Positions 17,611-27,393 of a DNA stretch of 64,000 nt are shown here, one piece after another (position 1 is the stretch's first letter; the number at the start of each line of letters is the position of its first letter). The DNA lies in contig NZ_CP040428.1 in assembly GCF_005671395.1 (NCBI RefSeq), positions 3,968,001 to 4,032,000 of the forward strand. Reading direction: 5' to 3'. The position numbers and the translations under genes were made by a program. The notes beneath the pieces were generated by a model. The model searched no databases, was not told where the DNA came from, and saw nothing but the letters and a program-made list of their open reading frames with translations. The stretch comes from Jejubacter calystegiae. Its GTDB lineage: Bacteria > Pseudomonadota > Gammaproteobacteria > Enterobacterales > Enterobacteriaceae.

Positions 17611-18768
17611 TTATTTCAGATGCTTCAGAACGAACGGTACTGAATCGCGCAGGGAGGGATTCACGGTTCCGCTGTGGTCCAGACCCGGGTATTCGTGCAC
17701 TTCTACCATAGTACCCGCCAGCCGAACCGCATGGGCGAAACGCTGCTGCATGACGGTGGGCACATTAATATCGGCACCGCCAATCCCGATAAACACCGGA
17801 CTGTCGATACTCAGCGTCGGGTAATGCATCGCTTCAGTACTGGCTTCCAGCAACGACTGGATCCCCGGCTTCAGGCTGTTCGCCGCATTCAGCTTTTCCT
17901 TCATCACCTTTTCGGTGAGCGGCGTAATACACAGCTTATTCGCCTCGCCCAGAACCGGTAACGCCGCTGGCTGGAAATACGTGGACGGTTTCAGTTTGGG
18001 TAGCGACTCCGCCGCCGCCAGGTAGATATAGAACACATAGGGAATTTTGGGATCGCCGACCTGCGGCGTGGCCTTATCGTTAATGCCAAATAGCTGGGCC
18101 ACCGTGGTCTCAGAATCGAAATAAGGCGTGCCGGTCAGCACCGTCATCCGAATATTAAGCTCAGGCGCGTATTTCGGCTGCCAGCCCGCGCTGGCGAAAG
18201 CGGCATGCGCCCCCTGGGACTGCCCGACCAGCACCAGTTGATTACGCAGCGGGAAGTTTTTCAGTGCCGCGCGAACGCCATCGAGCACGCTCCAGGCTTC
18301 GGCCCTGGCGTTAAGGTAATGGTGTAATCCCCCGGAGCCCAGACCGGCATAGTCCGGCGCGACGATAGCGAACCCCAGCGACAGCCAGGTGTTCAGATAC
18401 TGGCTATCCCTGACGGTACGCGGATTAAGCGAAGGCGCACAGTCGTTGGCAACACCAACGGTACCGTGAGCCCAGACCACCACCGGCCAGCCCCCTTTCG
18501 GCATCGGCCCCCTGGGGATAAACACCGCAGCGCTGTCCCGGCGCGGTGTTTTACCATCTACCCCGCTCACGGAAGGATAAATAAGCCGGTACTGTTCTGC
18601 AGCCTCGGTCAGGCCATGTTCCGCAGGTAAGACCGATTTTTCAACCGACGGCGGCTGAACCGCCGCCTGAGCCTCTGACTGCTGCGCCGCCTGAACCAGC
18701 GGTACACCAATTGTCAGTGCTGCAACCGGCACGGCCCAGCACAGAAGTTTTTTTACAACAGGCTTCAT
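17611..18768 (-). CDS. Secreted lipase-like alpha/beta hydrolase
   Basis: 385 residues. A signal peptide ends near residue 28 (VPLVQAA). The fold is that of the secretory-lipase (LIP) family: oxyanion region VVVWAHGTVG, nucleophile elbow VGQSQG (Ser184), candidate acid ADINVP and candidate His in PGLDHSG near the C-terminus. Likely an exported esterase or lipase; substrate unknown. Monocistronic, between yeaR and cybB. A GC-rich imperfect hairpin without a T run lies at about 17579-17601. Confidence 0.85.
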   Translation of the reverse strand: MKPVVKKLLCWAVPVAALTIGVPLVQAAQQSEAQAAVQPPSVEKSVLPAEHGLTEAAEQYRLIYPSVSGVDGKTPRRDSAAVFIPRGPMPKGGWPVVVWAHGTVGVANDCAPSLNPRTVRDSQYLNTWLSLGFAIVAPDYAGLGSGGLHHYLNARAEAWSVLDGVRAALKNFPLRNQLVLVGQSQGAHAAFASAGWQPKYAPELNIRMTVLTGTPYFDSETTVAQLFGINDKATPQVGDPKIPYVFYIYLAAAESLPKLKPSTYFQPAALPVLGEANKLCITPLTEKVMKEKLNAANSLKPGIQSLLEASTEAMHYPTLSIDSPVFIGIGGADINVPTVMQQRFAHAVRLAGTMVEVHEYPGLDHSGTVNPSLRDSVPFVLKHLK

Positions 18769-18927
18769 ATTTCCCCTATGAATTATCAGACGGTGATATC
18801 CACATCATCAGCAAAAATTGTACGCCGCAAAAACGCAATGCGTGAGCAATCACCGATAAAGCGCAGCCTAATCCTGGAGGAAAGCGTAGATGATAAAACG
18901 GCGCCGGACAGCTCCGGCACCAGGCGT

Positions 18928-19464
18928 TTATTCGCTATCGCGGCGGCGCGGCATCATACGCAGCAGCGTATTGTCGCGCCATATATAGTGGTGAAACAGC
19001 GCGGCGGCGGCGTGAAGGGCAATCACAAAATAGCCGATGTTAGCAATTAGCTCATGAAGATCTTTCAGACTCTGGCGGCGATCCTCATTCAGGTCTGCCG
19101 CATGGGGCATGGGGATCCCCAGTACGCTCCAGGCCTCGCCTTTGTCGTACATCACCAAAAAGCCCAGCACCGGCAACGCCAGAAAAATCAGGTACAGCGC
19201 GCTGTGCCCCAGGTGTGCCAGGCCCGTCGCCCAGGCCGCTGGTTTCGGCACAATCGGCGGTGTGGGCCGCGTGGCACGCAGCACCAGCCGTGCCACCATC
19301 AGAATCAGCACCATCAGTCCGCTGGCAAAATGAAACGCTTTAAACACCGGACGATACTCACGCGGCGCCAGGCCGCGAAACTCCATGGCGCAATAAGCGA
19401 TGGCAATCAGCAGCAGCACCAGCCAGTGCAGGCCAATCTGCAGTGAGGAGAATTTACCTTGCAT
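18928..19464 (-). CDS. cybB: Cytochrome b561
   Basis: 178-residue inner-membrane dihaem cytochrome with four transmembrane helices. Haem-ligand histidines lie in IGLHWLVLL, KAFHFASG and near the C-terminus (IALHAAAALFHHY). It oxidises ubiquinol and passes electrons to superoxide or other acceptors in E. coli CybB. It adjoins gapC in divergent orientation, as in E. coli, marking the return to backbone order. Confidence 0.93.
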   Translation of the reverse strand: MQGKFSSLQIGLHWLVLLLIAIAYCAMEFRGLAPREYRPVFKAFHFASGLMVLILMVARLVLRATRPTPPIVPKPAAWATGLAHLGHSALYLIFLALPVLGFLVMYDKGEAWSVLGIPMPHAADLNEDRRQSLKDLHELIANIGYFVIALHAAAALFHHYIWRDNTLLRMMPRRRDSE

Positions 19465-19640
19465 AACCCATCCTTTTTCCTGAATTCCGACCTAAGAATA
19501 AACTTCAGAGACGGGCTTCACATTAAGTTTCTCGGGCAATCAGCGAGTTAATTGATCCCGCACCCCCTGCGTTTGCGGCATGCCATCACCTGAACTATCA
19601 CTTAGTGAGTTTAAACAACCTTCCCGCAAAGGAGTCCCTG

Positions 19641-20642
19641 ATGAGTAAGATTGCCATTAACGGGTTTGGGCGCATCGGGCGTCTGGTGCTGCGTCGGCTG
19701 CTTGAAGTGCCGGGGGACCGGCAGGTTATCGCGATTAACGATCTGACCTCCCCCGAAGTCCTTGCCTATCTGTTGAAGCACGACTCTAACTATGGCCATT
19801 TCCCGTGGTCCGTTGACTACAGCGACGACGCCCTGATTGTCGATGGCACAAAGATCGCCGTATTTGCCGTCAAAGAGGCGGAAAAACTGCCCTGGGGGGA
19901 GCTTGGGGTAGATATCGTGGTGGAGAGCACCGGCTTTTATACCTCAGCCGATAAAGCCCGGGCCCATCTGGATGCCGGAGCGAAGAAGGTGCTGATCTCC
20001 GCCCCTGCCGGTGATATGAAAACCGTGGTGTTTAACGTCAACGACGACACCATGGACGCCAGCGATAAGCTGCTTTCGGTAGCGTCGTGCACCACCAACT
20101 GCCTGGCGCCGATGGCGAAAGCCCTGAACGACAGTTTTGGTATCAAACTGGGCACTATGACCACCATTCATGCCTATACCGGCACCCAGGCGCTGGTGGA
20201 CGGACCGCGCGGCAAGAATCTGCGCGCTTCGCGGGCCGCGGCTGAAAATATCATTCCGCACACGACCGGTGCGGCTAAGGCTATCGGGCTGGTGATACCG
20301 GCCCTGAGCGGTAAACTTAAGGGTCACGCCCAGCGGGTGCCGGTAAAAACCGGTTCGGTCACCGAACTGGTCTCGATTCTGGATAAAAAAGTCACCGTGG
20401 ATGAAATAAACGCCGCACTGAAAAAGGCGACCGAAAATAATGACGCCTTCGGTTATACCGATGAAGAGCTGGTGTCCGGCGATATTATTGGCAGCCACTT
20501 CGGTTCAGTGTTCGACGCGACCCAGACCGAAGTAACGGAAACCGACGAACTGCAACTGGTGAAAACCGTCGCCTGGTACGATAACGAATATGGTTTTGTG
20601 ACCCAACTGGTGAGGGTGCTGGATAAGTACGCCCGCCTGTAG
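19641..20642 (+). CDS. gapC: Glyceraldehyde-3-phosphate dehydrogenase, GapC type
   Basis: 333 residues, intact. NAD-binding start [14 protein letters not shown]; catalytic Cys150 in [22 protein letters not shown]-terminal [17 protein letters not shown] lies upstream of the chosen ATG; the frame opens 12 codons earlier without signal. In E. coli K-12 gapC is a pseudogene, whereas here all catalytic blocks are present. Position beside cybB and aldA identifies it as gapC rather than gapA. Confidence 0.93.
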   Translation: MSKIAINGFGRIGRLVLRRLLEVPGDRQVIAINDLTSPEVLAYLLKHDSNYGHFPWSVDYSDDALIVDGTKIAVFAVKEAEKLPWGELGVDIVVESTGFYTSADKARAHLDAGAKKVLISAPAGDMKTVVFNVNDDTMDASDKLLSVASCTTNCLAPMAKALNDSFGIKLGTMTTIHAYTGTQALVDGPRGKNLRASRAAAENIIPHTTGAAKAIGLVIPALSGKLKGHAQRVPVKTGSVTELVSILDKKVTVDEINAALKKATENNDAFGYTDEELVSGDIIGSHFGSVFDATQTEVTETDELQLVKTVAWYDNEYGFVTQLVRVLDKYARL

Positions 20643-20647
20643 CGGCG

Positions 20648-21538
20648 TTACTCCACGGCGCGATTAAACGGCGACGCCTGGGGCTCAGACCAGCTCAGGC
20701 GTGCCGGAAGCGTGCGCCACAGCCACTCCCGCACCTCGAATTCCCAGAAATTCTGGTCCAGATTCAGGGTCACATCGCCGGTCAGTTGCAACAGCCGGGA
20801 GTGGCTGAAATCCGGAATGCAGATCCCTCCTTTGGGGTTTAACATGAAGTTGCCCAGGGTATTAAACAGGTTATTGCCGGGATAGTCGGGGATCCGCAGT
20901 CGATTCCCCTGCTCCACCCGAACAAAGCCCGGCGCGCCGCCGCGGTGCGAAACATCACAGCCGCTTTCCGGCCAGTCAGAGGCCACAAACAGCGTGTCGC
21001 AGCCGTGGATAAACGCCCGTAGTTCATCGTTCAACCCTTTACCGCGCTGTGGGGATTCATCGGGTTCCGCCAGGCTGGCATGCACCACCCGCCGCTGCTG
21101 AATATATTTCGGGCAATTACCATAGGCTTCGCAGACAAACAGCTCCAGATCGCCGCGGGTCAGGCTGTTAAGGCGCCCGTTGACCCGCAATCGCTGGCGG
21201 CTGTTAAGATCGATAAACAGCAGTCCCAGCCGCGGGTTATGGCTCAGGTTCTGCCATAGCGGATCCGCAGGATCGCGCTGCGCTTGCGGTAATGTCAGAT
21301 TGAGATACTGAGGATGACCGGCATCGGCAAAGCCCGGCGGTCCTACCAGCAGCGAAGCCCAGGGATAGCCATCGCTATCCACGCTGCCCACCAGCACCAT
21401 AAACATATGGCCCACGTAAGCCTGAGCCTGACCGTAAATCCCGTCTTGAAGGGTAGCGCCATGGCGTGTCGCAGCCCTGTCACTCAGCTTCTGCGCCCGC
21501 ACCGCCTGTTCGCCAGGATGAAATGTGGTGTCGCCCAT
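20648..21538 (-). CDS. PPOX-class flavin-nucleotide-binding protein
   Basis: 296 residues starting MGDTTFHPGEQAVRAQKLSD (ATG 21538, preceded by GGAGACAGG; the frame stays open upstream without sense). Pyridoxamine-5'-phosphate-oxidase-like split barrel of the COG3576 type: MVLVGSVDSDGYPWASLLVGPPGF, and GLLFIDLNSRQRLRVNGR. Probable FMN-dependent reductase or haem-degrading relative; no specific substrate can be named. Convergent with gapC (5 bp apart). Confidence 0.82.
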   Translation of the reverse strand: MGDTTFHPGEQAVRAQKLSDRAATRHGATLQDGIYGQAQAYVGHMFMVLVGSVDSDGYPWASLLVGPPGFADAGHPQYLNLTLPQAQRDPADPLWQNLSHNPRLGLLFIDLNSRQRLRVNGRLNSLTRGDLELFVCEAYGNCPKYIQQRRVVHASLAEPDESPQRGKGLNDELRAFIHGCDTLFVASDWPESGCDVSHRGGAPGFVRVEQGNRLRIPDYPGNNLFNTLGNFMLNPKGGICIPDFSHSRLLQLTGDVTLNLDQNFWEFEVREWLWRTLPARLSWSEPQASPFNRAVE

Positions 21539-21580
21539 CGCCCTGTCTCCGCCCGCCTTTTTATAAAGGTAGCAGAGTGA

Positions 21581-21606
21581 CGCTCCCCCGGCGCGCCGGG
21601 GGAGCG
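21581..21606. terminator. GC-rich hairpin between aldA and the PPOX gene
   Basis: Perfect palindrome CGCTCCCCCGG / CCGGGGGAGCG. No T tract follows on the minus strand, so it may be a stabilising 3' structure for aldA rather than a strong terminator. Confidence 0.5.
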
Positions 21607-21611
21607 ATGGG

Positions 21612-23057
21612 TTAGTCGTGCTGCTGCAGGTAAACCACCTGGGTTTGCAGATACTCATGCAGACCGTGTTTACCGTCGGCGCCGCCAATGCCGGACTTAC
21701 GCCAGCCCGCGTGGAAGCCCTGCATCGCCTCGAAGTTTTCGCGGTTGATATAGGTTTCGCCAAACTGCAGACGCTTAATGGCCTTCATGGCGGTATTCAG
21801 ATCCCGGGTGTAGATCGATGACGTCAGGCCGTAATCGCTGTCGTTAGCCATGGCGATGGCCTGCTCCAAGGTATCGAAGGTCGCCACCGGCAGCACCGGG
21901 CCGAAGGTCTCTTCGTGCATGATATCCATGGACTGTTCAACGTCCACCAGCAGGGTCGGCGGATAAAAATAGCCTTTGCCCTGCGGCGCTTCACCGCCCA
22001 GCGCCAGACGGGCGCCCTGCTCCACGGCGCGCTGCACTTTCTGCTGCACCCGGGTCAGCGCGGCCTGGTTGATCAGCGGCCCCATTGCGATATCGTCGCG
22101 CCGGGCCGGGTCGCCAAACTGCGCCTCGCTCAGCACCTGCTGCATCCGCTCGATAAAGCGCGGATAGATCCCTTTCTGTACGTAAACGCGCTCGGCGCAG
22201 TTACACACCTGCCCGCTATTAATCACCCGCGAGTCGGCAATGGCCTTCACCGCCAGTTCCAGATCGGCATCGTCCATCACGATGGCCGGAGCTTTGCCCC
22301 CCAGTTCCAGACAGACTTTGGTAATATTTTTGGCCGCCGCCGTCATGATCTTCTCGCCCGCCGCCACGCTGCCGGTCATACTGACCATCGCCACCTTCGG
22401 GTTGCCCGCCAGCTCCTGGCCCACGGTTTCGCCACGCCCCAGCACCATGCTGAACACGCCGCGCGGCAGGCCGACCTGGTGGACGATCTCGGCAAAAATG
22501 ATGGCGTTGCCCGGGGTAAATTCGCTGGGTTTCACCACGATGGTGTTGCCGGTAATCAGCGCCGGCGCCAGTTTGCGGGCGATCAGAAAGAACGGGAAGT
22601 TCCACGGTAGAATACCGGTGGTTGCCCCCAGCGCCCGCTTAAAGACTAGGATATTTTCCCCGGGACGGTCGCTCTGTACAATCTCCCCTTCATAACGACG
22701 CGCCCACTCGGCCATATACTCCATATAGTCAGCGGTAAAGGCGACTTCAACGGCGGCGAGCTGCTGCGTTTTGCCCCCTTCCGCCACAATCACCCGGGCG
22801 ATCTCGTCGCCCCGTTCACGAATACCCGCCGCGATTTTGCGCAACCAGCCTGCGCGCTCAATGGCAGGTAGCGCTTCCCATTCCGGCTGGGCCCGTTCAG
22901 CGGCCTCAATGGCGCGCCGGGCATCTTCAGCCGTGCCATCGGGAATACGGGCGATAATCTCTTCAGTCGATGGGTTAATTACATCCATCCAGTCACTGCT
23001 CTGACCATTCTGGAATTCGCCATCGATATACATTTGATAAGTAACGGGTTCAGTCAT
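21612..23057 (-). CDS. aldA: Aldehyde dehydrogenase A (lactaldehyde/glycolaldehyde dehydrogenase)
   Basis: 481 residues, colinear with E. coli AldA. Oxidises L-lactaldehyde to lactate and glycolaldehyde to glycolate with NAD, in fucose, rhamnose and glycol metabolism. Catalytic Cys285 (SGQVCNCAERV), general-base Glu251 in ELGGKAP, cofactor motif TTGILPWNFPF. In E. coli it is CRP-dependent; I see no clear CRP site in 23058-23268. Confidence 0.95.
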   Translation of the reverse strand: MTEPVTYQMYIDGEFQNGQSSDWMDVINPSTEEIIARIPDGTAEDARRAIEAAERAQPEWEALPAIERAGWLRKIAAGIRERGDEIARVIVAEGGKTQQLAAVEVAFTADYMEYMAEWARRYEGEIVQSDRPGENILVFKRALGATTGILPWNFPFFLIARKLAPALITGNTIVVKPSEFTPGNAIIFAEIVHQVGLPRGVFSMVLGRGETVGQELAGNPKVAMVSMTGSVAAGEKIMTAAAKNITKVCLELGGKAPAIVMDDADLELAVKAIADSRVINSGQVCNCAERVYVQKGIYPRFIERMQQVLSEAQFGDPARRDDIAMGPLINQAALTRVQQKVQRAVEQGARLALGGEAPQGKGYFYPPTLLVDVEQSMDIMHEETFGPVLPVATFDTLEQAIAMANDSDYGLTSSIYTRDLNTAMKAIKRLQFGETYINRENFEAMQGFHAGWRKSGIGGADGKHGLHEYLQTQVVYLQQHD

Positions 23058-23268
23058 CGCCTCTCTCCTGGGTGAGGTATAAACGTTAACAAAGGATAAG
23101 GTGAATTTATTGTTAAATAACTTAAAGATTCAGGTGAATAAATGGCAGAGCAGAAGAGAAATTTGTGACCATCATCGAATAAAATGTCGCGATGTGCCGG
23201 GGATAGCGTCGCGGAGGTTGCGCAGAGATGACCGTTTGCGCCAGAAGCAGCCCAAACGGTCATTGCCG

Positions 23269-24069
23269 TTATAACATTGAACGCTGACGCAGCAGGCCGG
23301 TCAGACGGCTATCGTCAATCATTGCCTGCCAGGCAGCCTCCACCTGGAGCGGAATATCGACGTGTTCGATAAAGTCGCGGCCGTTAGGGCCATAGCCCTG
23401 TTCGTCATCACGCAGGCGCGGGATCTCCCCCAGCAACAGTGCCAGATAGCGTTCCGGCAACCACAGCCCGTCGCTGTTGCCGGCGTAGCTCAGACTGCGC
23501 TTACCGTTCACCACTTCGGGTACAAAGCCGGGGTAACCTATCCAGCGCGGCGCCATAGCCTCGCCGCGCCAGACCCGGGCAAAGGTCGCCAGGGTACGCC
23601 GCATCATAGTCGGATCCTGAATCACTATCGCACTGGTCGGGGTAATGCCGCTTTGCGCCATCAGTTCCCGTGTGCACTGCGCATTTTCGCCGCAGTTGGT
23701 GGATCGGGTCTCGGTATGCAGCCGCTCTTGCGGCACGTTCCAGAATTCCCGGGCAATATCCGCGAGAATCGCCGCTTCCGAACGTCCGGTGGTGGGAATG
23801 GTGTTATAGCGGGGATGCTGAGCAATCGCCGAATAGAGGAACGTGGTCGAATGGCCGATGCCGCCGCTTATCACCAGCGGCAGGGAGCTTCCGGCGGCCA
23901 GCCGACAGGCGGCGTCAATCGTTGGAATCGCCGCATTGCCCGCCAGGATAATCGCCCCAGCCCTCCCGACATTCGGTTCAGCGCTATAGTCATCCTGCGC
24001 CAGCCAGCGACCCAGAGTGTTGACCGCGTTCAGCGTTTCCCCATCAAGCGTGGGAAAGGTCGTTATCAT
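23269..24069 (-). CDS. ydcF: YdcF, DUF218 SAM-binding protein
   Basis: 266 residues, the E. coli length. The start ATG at 24069 (MITTFPTLDGETL) is 8 bases from AAGGAG; earlier in-frame starts at 24075 and 24078 crowd or overlap the RBS. DUF218 Rossmann-like fold: AIILAGNAAIPTIDAA, ISGGIGHSTTFLYSA, STNCGENAQ, IVIQDPTMMRRT. E. coli YdcF binds S-adenosylmethionine; reaction unknown. In E. coli it sits between aldA and hrpA; here the yai operon and other genes intervene. Confidence 0.93.
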   Translation of the reverse strand: MITTFPTLDGETLNAVNTLGRWLAQDDYSAEPNVGRAGAIILAGNAAIPTIDAACRLAAGSSLPLVISGGIGHSTTFLYSAIAQHPRYNTIPTTGRSEAAILADIAREFWNVPQERLHTETRSTNCGENAQCTRELMAQSGITPTSAIVIQDPTMMRRTLATFARVWRGEAMAPRWIGYPGFVPEVVNGKRSLSYAGNSDGLWLPERYLALLLGEIPRLRDDEQGYGPNGRDFIEHVDIPLQVEAAWQAMIDDSRLTGLLRQRSML

Positions 24070-24151
24070 TATCATCACTCCTTACGTAAAACCAGCGGCC
24101 ATGGTAACGCCTGACATAGCGGCATTCGCAGAGATGAATCCTAAACCGCAG

Positions 24152-24212
24152 GTAAATTTTTGACGGCTTGCGCACAGAATTCCCATCAGGTTGAAATAAC
24201 CAGAAACATCTA
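24152..24212 (+). repeat. 61-bp direct repeat flanking the yai operon, left copy
   Basis: GTAAATTTTTGACGGCTTGC through AGAAACATCTA is repeated exactly at 27810-27870 in the same orientation. The two copies bracket yaiO-yaiX-yaiP-yaiS. Confidence 0.93.
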
Positions 24213-24242
24213 CGTCTGTACAGCCAACAACGTGGTCCACGG

Positions 24243-25010
24243 CTACCACTGAAAGATCATTCCCCCCTCGACAAAGGTCCCCTGATAATCGCGCAACGGC
24301 GTGTTGTACCACTGTCGCCCGGCTACCAAAGTAAGTGCAATATCTTTGGTTAACGGCTGGAAGCGCTTCAGACTGACGCTATGCATTTTTCCGCTCTGGC
24401 TATCCGGGCGCCAGTCGTAGGCATAACGTGCTGTACCGCTTCCCAACCATAGCTGAGTGTATCCCTGACCTGCGCTATCTTTCACTCTCAGGGAGAGCAG
24501 ATGGCTGTAGCTATTTCCCGCATCCGATGACGCATAATGCGTGTAACGATAAGTTGCGATTGCTGCTCCCAGATACAATGCTCCGCCAGCAGACCAACTG
24601 TTTACCCGGTTATCTCCATAATAGCTGGCATGCCGTCCCCCCACGGTAAATACCGTTCTTTTAATCAGCTTAAAATTAAAATCATTAAAAACTTCGCGTC
24701 TGACAAATACCGGGCTATGAGTGGACCACGATAACCCGGAGCGGGTTGAAAGGGTCGGGTTCCAGTTATAATAGAGCGTTCCCCGGGCACGGGTTCCCGA
24801 ATAGGATTCATTGCTGTAAACCCGTTTACCGGACGCTGCGTTCAAAACCAGTGCGCCCTTTTCCAGTTTTTGATTCATTTCCGCATAGGATATTTTTTTA
24901 TTCCCATACCCACGACTGTAATCGGTGTACCCATAACCGGCAGAAAAACTGCCGGCTGCATGGGCCGGTATGACGACTATTATCAGAGTCAAAGCAAGCG
25001 TTGTTCTCAT
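24243..25010 (-). CDS. yaiO: YaiO family outer-membrane beta-barrel protein
   Basis: 255 residues. Signal peptide ends at about residue 18 (PAHA). The rest is alternating amphipathic strands rich in Tyr, Ser and Gly (FSAGYGYTDYSRGYGN, SAGGALYLGAAIATYRYTHY) and ends in MIFQW, a C-terminal aromatic residue typical of BAM-assembled barrels. YaiO-type proteins are found as last gene of exopolysaccharide-like clusters. Last gene of the yaiS-P-X-O operon, 22 bp after yaiX. Confidence 0.85.
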   Translation of the reverse strand: MRTTLALTLIIVVIPAHAAGSFSAGYGYTDYSRGYGNKKISYAEMNQKLEKGALVLNAASGKRVYSNESYSGTRARGTLYYNWNPTLSTRSGLSWSTHSPVFVRREVFNDFNFKLIKRTVFTVGGRHASYYGDNRVNSWSAGGALYLGAAIATYRYTHYASSDAGNSYSHLLSLRVKDSAGQGYTQLWLGSGTARYAYDWRPDSQSGKMHSVSLKRFQPLTKDIALTLVAGRQWYNTPLRDYQGTFVEGGMIFQW

Positions 25011-25032
25011 TACGTTTCCCTAATTGTTATTA

Positions 25033-25701
25033 TCATTTAGCCAGCAGAGTCTGCCTGAGAAAATATCGCCCGGAGGGTAAGTTACGCTCAACAATAATAC
25101 GTGGACCTAATAGCGTATTCCGCGAAACGACCCTACCGGGTAAGATGATCACCTGAATACCCAGTGCCGACTCGGCGCCAATAAAACAGCCCAGCTTTTC
25201 TCTTCCGGTATCAATAAATTTGTCGTTCATCAAGACCTGAACGCATTGTCCATCCAATCGATGATTACTGGTTCTTACCTGAGCGCCGAGGTAAGCATCC
25301 CGCTCGATAATGCTATCGGCAATAAAACACTGGGGCCCGATGGTGACCCGCTCCTCAATGATTGCCCCTTTAATTTCTGTGGCAAAGCCAATCTTTACTC
25401 TGTCGCCAATAAGGGTATTACCACGAATAAATGCGCCATTGCCAATCAGGCAGTTTTTACCAATACTCACTGGTCCCTGAACCACCGCACCATGGCATAT
25501 CTTGGTTGCGGCCCCTAAAATAACCGGGCCCTGGGATTGATCGATGAGCGCGCCCGGCGAAATATCACATAAATCATGATAATGAGGTATCCCCTCAACA
25601 AACTCCGGGGGAGTGAAATCAAGCCGTTTCCACCACTGGTTTATATCGGGTCGGTTTATCTCGCCTGGGTTCTCTGCCGGTAAAAAAGCCAATCGTTCCA
25701 T
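25033..25701 (-). CDS. yaiX: Hexapeptide-repeat (left-handed beta-helix) acyltransferase, YaiX-like
   Basis: 222 residues. Hexapeptide repeats from about residue 50 to 200 (ISPGALIDQSQGPVILG, ISIGKNCLIGNGAFIRG-type turns, VTIGPQCFIADSIIERDAYLGA). This fold is shared by sugar O/N-acetyltransferases and nucleotidyltransferase tails. In E. coli K-12 the matching yaiX is disrupted by an insertion sequence; here it is whole. The start overlaps the yaiP end by 83 bp and has no strong RBS, so a later non-ATG start is possible. Sugar substrate unknown. Confidence 0.75.
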   Translation of the reverse strand: MERLAFLPAENPGEINRPDINQWWKRLDFTPPEFVEGIPHYHDLCDISPGALIDQSQGPVILGAATKICHGAVVQGPVSIGKNCLIGNGAFIRGNTLIGDRVKIGFATEIKGAIIEERVTIGPQCFIADSIIERDAYLGAQVRTSNHRLDGQCVQVLMNDKFIDTGREKLGCFIGAESALGIQVIILPGRVVSRNTLLGPRIIVERNLPSGRYFLRQTLLAK

Positions 25702-26761
25702 ATAATATCCATATCAAATAAGAGAGTAGAACATAGAATACTGATAGCGGTGCTAAAACAACTAATAGCGGAGATCGATGCCAGTATGCGCTGAATGCAC
25801 CAATGCAGCAGACAATACCGATCCAGACTATCGGGAATAATATATATAGCGTCTCCAGATATTCTCCAGAGAAAAGTAGTGCGCCGATCATGATACAATA
25901 AATCGCCACACCGTATATAACGACCAGTACCATAGGAATAATACTGAACAACCCATACCGGCTGAATAACAGTCGGCTGTGCAGACGCATGCAGACAGCA
26001 TAACCGACAATCCATCTGCGCCAGCGTCGCCATTCTTCGCGGATCGTGCTGCATTCCTGTGGGTAGACAATACAGCGGTTGCACTGCCGAATGCGGAATC
26101 CGTTCGCAATCAGCGTCCAGGTGAGATCCAGATCCTCCACGCGGGTTCGATCTGAAAAACCATGCCTGAGTAATATTTCCCTGCGAAACATACCGCAGGC
26201 ACCGCTTATAATAAAGGGAGCACCTCCCAGGAACTGCTGGAGGGTTCTTTTCATAATAATCATCGGCATTTTTACCGTCGCCCGAATATGCGGCAGGAAC
26301 TTACCGTAGCGTAGATCGGACGATGGAATCCCCCCAACAGCATCGGCGCCATTCTCTATTTCTGCCAGCATATAGCCCAACCCATTATCCTGTGGAACGC
26401 GGGTATCGGCATCCGTCAGAAAAACATACTGCGCCGATGAGCGTTTAATTCCCTTCATCAGAGCGCCGCCTTTGCCTGTATTGCTTTGATGAATAACGAT
26501 AAGACGTTCTCCCCACTTCTTTTGCAATTGCTCAAGAACTTGCGGCGTCTCATCTGTTGACCCGTCATCAACACAGATCACTTGATTGATATAATGGTTA
26601 CCCAACAAATTATTTAAACTGCTTTCCAGGCAAGGTCCCTCATTAAAGGCAGGAACTATAGCATCTACCGAAGCCAGTTGTTCGCTTGGCTTTCTGCGTA
26701 AACAGAGTAATATGTAAATAAGCATCGAAATGCACATTAATACGAATATTGTTGTCTTCAC
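25619..26761 (-). CDS. yaiP: Membrane glycosyltransferase family 2, YaiP-like
   Basis: 380 residues. An N-terminal membrane anchor (IFVLMCISMLIYILLCL) is followed by a GT-A domain: VDAIVPAFNEGP, CVDDGSTDETP, the metal-binding FLTDADTRV, and a processive-type RRWRRW motif at about 250. Three to four C-terminal membrane helices follow. The arrangement is that of polymerising glycosyltransferases such as PgaC. GC is visibly lower than in ydcF or hrpA. Starts in the yaiS stop (4-bp overlap). Confidence 0.85.
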   Translation of the reverse strand: MKTTIFVLMCISMLIYILLCLRRKPSEQLASVDAIVPAFNEGPCLESSLNNLLGNHYINQVICVDDGSTDETPQVLEQLQKKWGERLIVIHQSNTGKGGALMKGIKRSSAQYVFLTDADTRVPQDNGLGYMLAEIENGADAVGGIPSSDLRYGKFLPHIRATVKMPMIIMKRTLQQFLGGAPFIISGACGMFRREILLRHGFSDRTRVEDLDLTWTLIANGFRIRQCNRCIVYPQECSTIREEWRRWRRWIVGYAVCMRLHSRLLFSRYGLFSIIPMVLVVIYGVAIYCIMIGALLFSGEYLETLYILFPIVWIGIVCCIGAFSAYWHRSPLLVVLAPLSVFYVLLSYLIWILYGTIGFFTGREPRRDKPTRYKPVVETA

Positions 26762-27393
26762 GCCTGCAACACCATTTTATGAATAAAAAAAGCTTCAGCA
26801 TACTGATAATTTCCGGCCATTCGCCCACGAAACTGAGCCATAACTCTAATTTGTTCTGGTTGCATATAGGGACGATGGCTTTGACTGGTATGCAACTGAA
26901 GCGCCATAATTTTTCTTTCAAGGCAACTTTCATTGATTATTGAATAAACCTGAGGCACGGCATACTCCAGAGAGCTTGGCACTTCATAACAAAAAATATC
27001 ATGCGCCCCACGACATGCCACGATCGAAGCATAATATACAGCCCGGTGATCTTGATGACGATCATCCTTCTGCATGGTGTAAACACGGTGTAATTCTCCA
27101 GAGGGGGTAATATCTTTAACGATAATGTTTTCAATAGCCAGTATTATTTTATCCAGAAAAAAATCAAGTCGGGTATCGTCAAAATCAAGACAGAAAATAC
27201 GGCGACATCCTAATAGGCTTAGCGCTGAACAGGTTTCTACCATCCTGGTCTCTTCGCCGCCAGACATCCCCCGAGATAATACAACTGAAACCACCCTATT
27301 TCCGTTATCGATCTCTTTTATCATAGTCGCCCCACACCCCAACTCGATATCATCCGGATGGGCACCAATAAATAAAACATTTTTTCCTGACAT
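26758..27393 (-). CDS. yaiS: PIG-L/LmbE-family deacetylase, YaiS-like
   Basis: 211 residues. The zinc motif AHPDDIELGCGAT near the N-terminus (residues 11-23) and the downstream HQDHRAVY are the PIG-L/LmbE N-acetyl-sugar deacetylase signature. First gene of the yai operon. With a glycosyltransferase, an acyltransferase and an outer-membrane protein downstream, an envelope or exported N-acetylated glycan is a reasonable target; that is inference. GC about 44 per cent, among the lowest in the window. Confidence 0.85.
   Translation of the reverse strand: MSGKNVLFIGAHPDDIELGCGATMIKEIDNGNRVVSVVLSRGMSGGEETRMVETCSALSLLGCRRIFCLDFDDTRLDFFLDKIILAIENIIVKDITPSGELHRVYTMQKDDRHQDHRAVYYASIVACRGAHDIFCYEVPSSLEYAVPQVYSIINESCLERKIMALQLHTSQSHRPYMQPEQIRVMAQFRGRMAGNYQYAEAFFIHKMVLQA

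Noticed and set aside
24082-24312. A 76-codon minus-strand frame overlapping the left 61-bp repeat and the yaiO end
   Set aside because: It shares the peptide MGILCASRQKFT with a frame at the other repeat only because the DNA is duplicated; no RBS or family.
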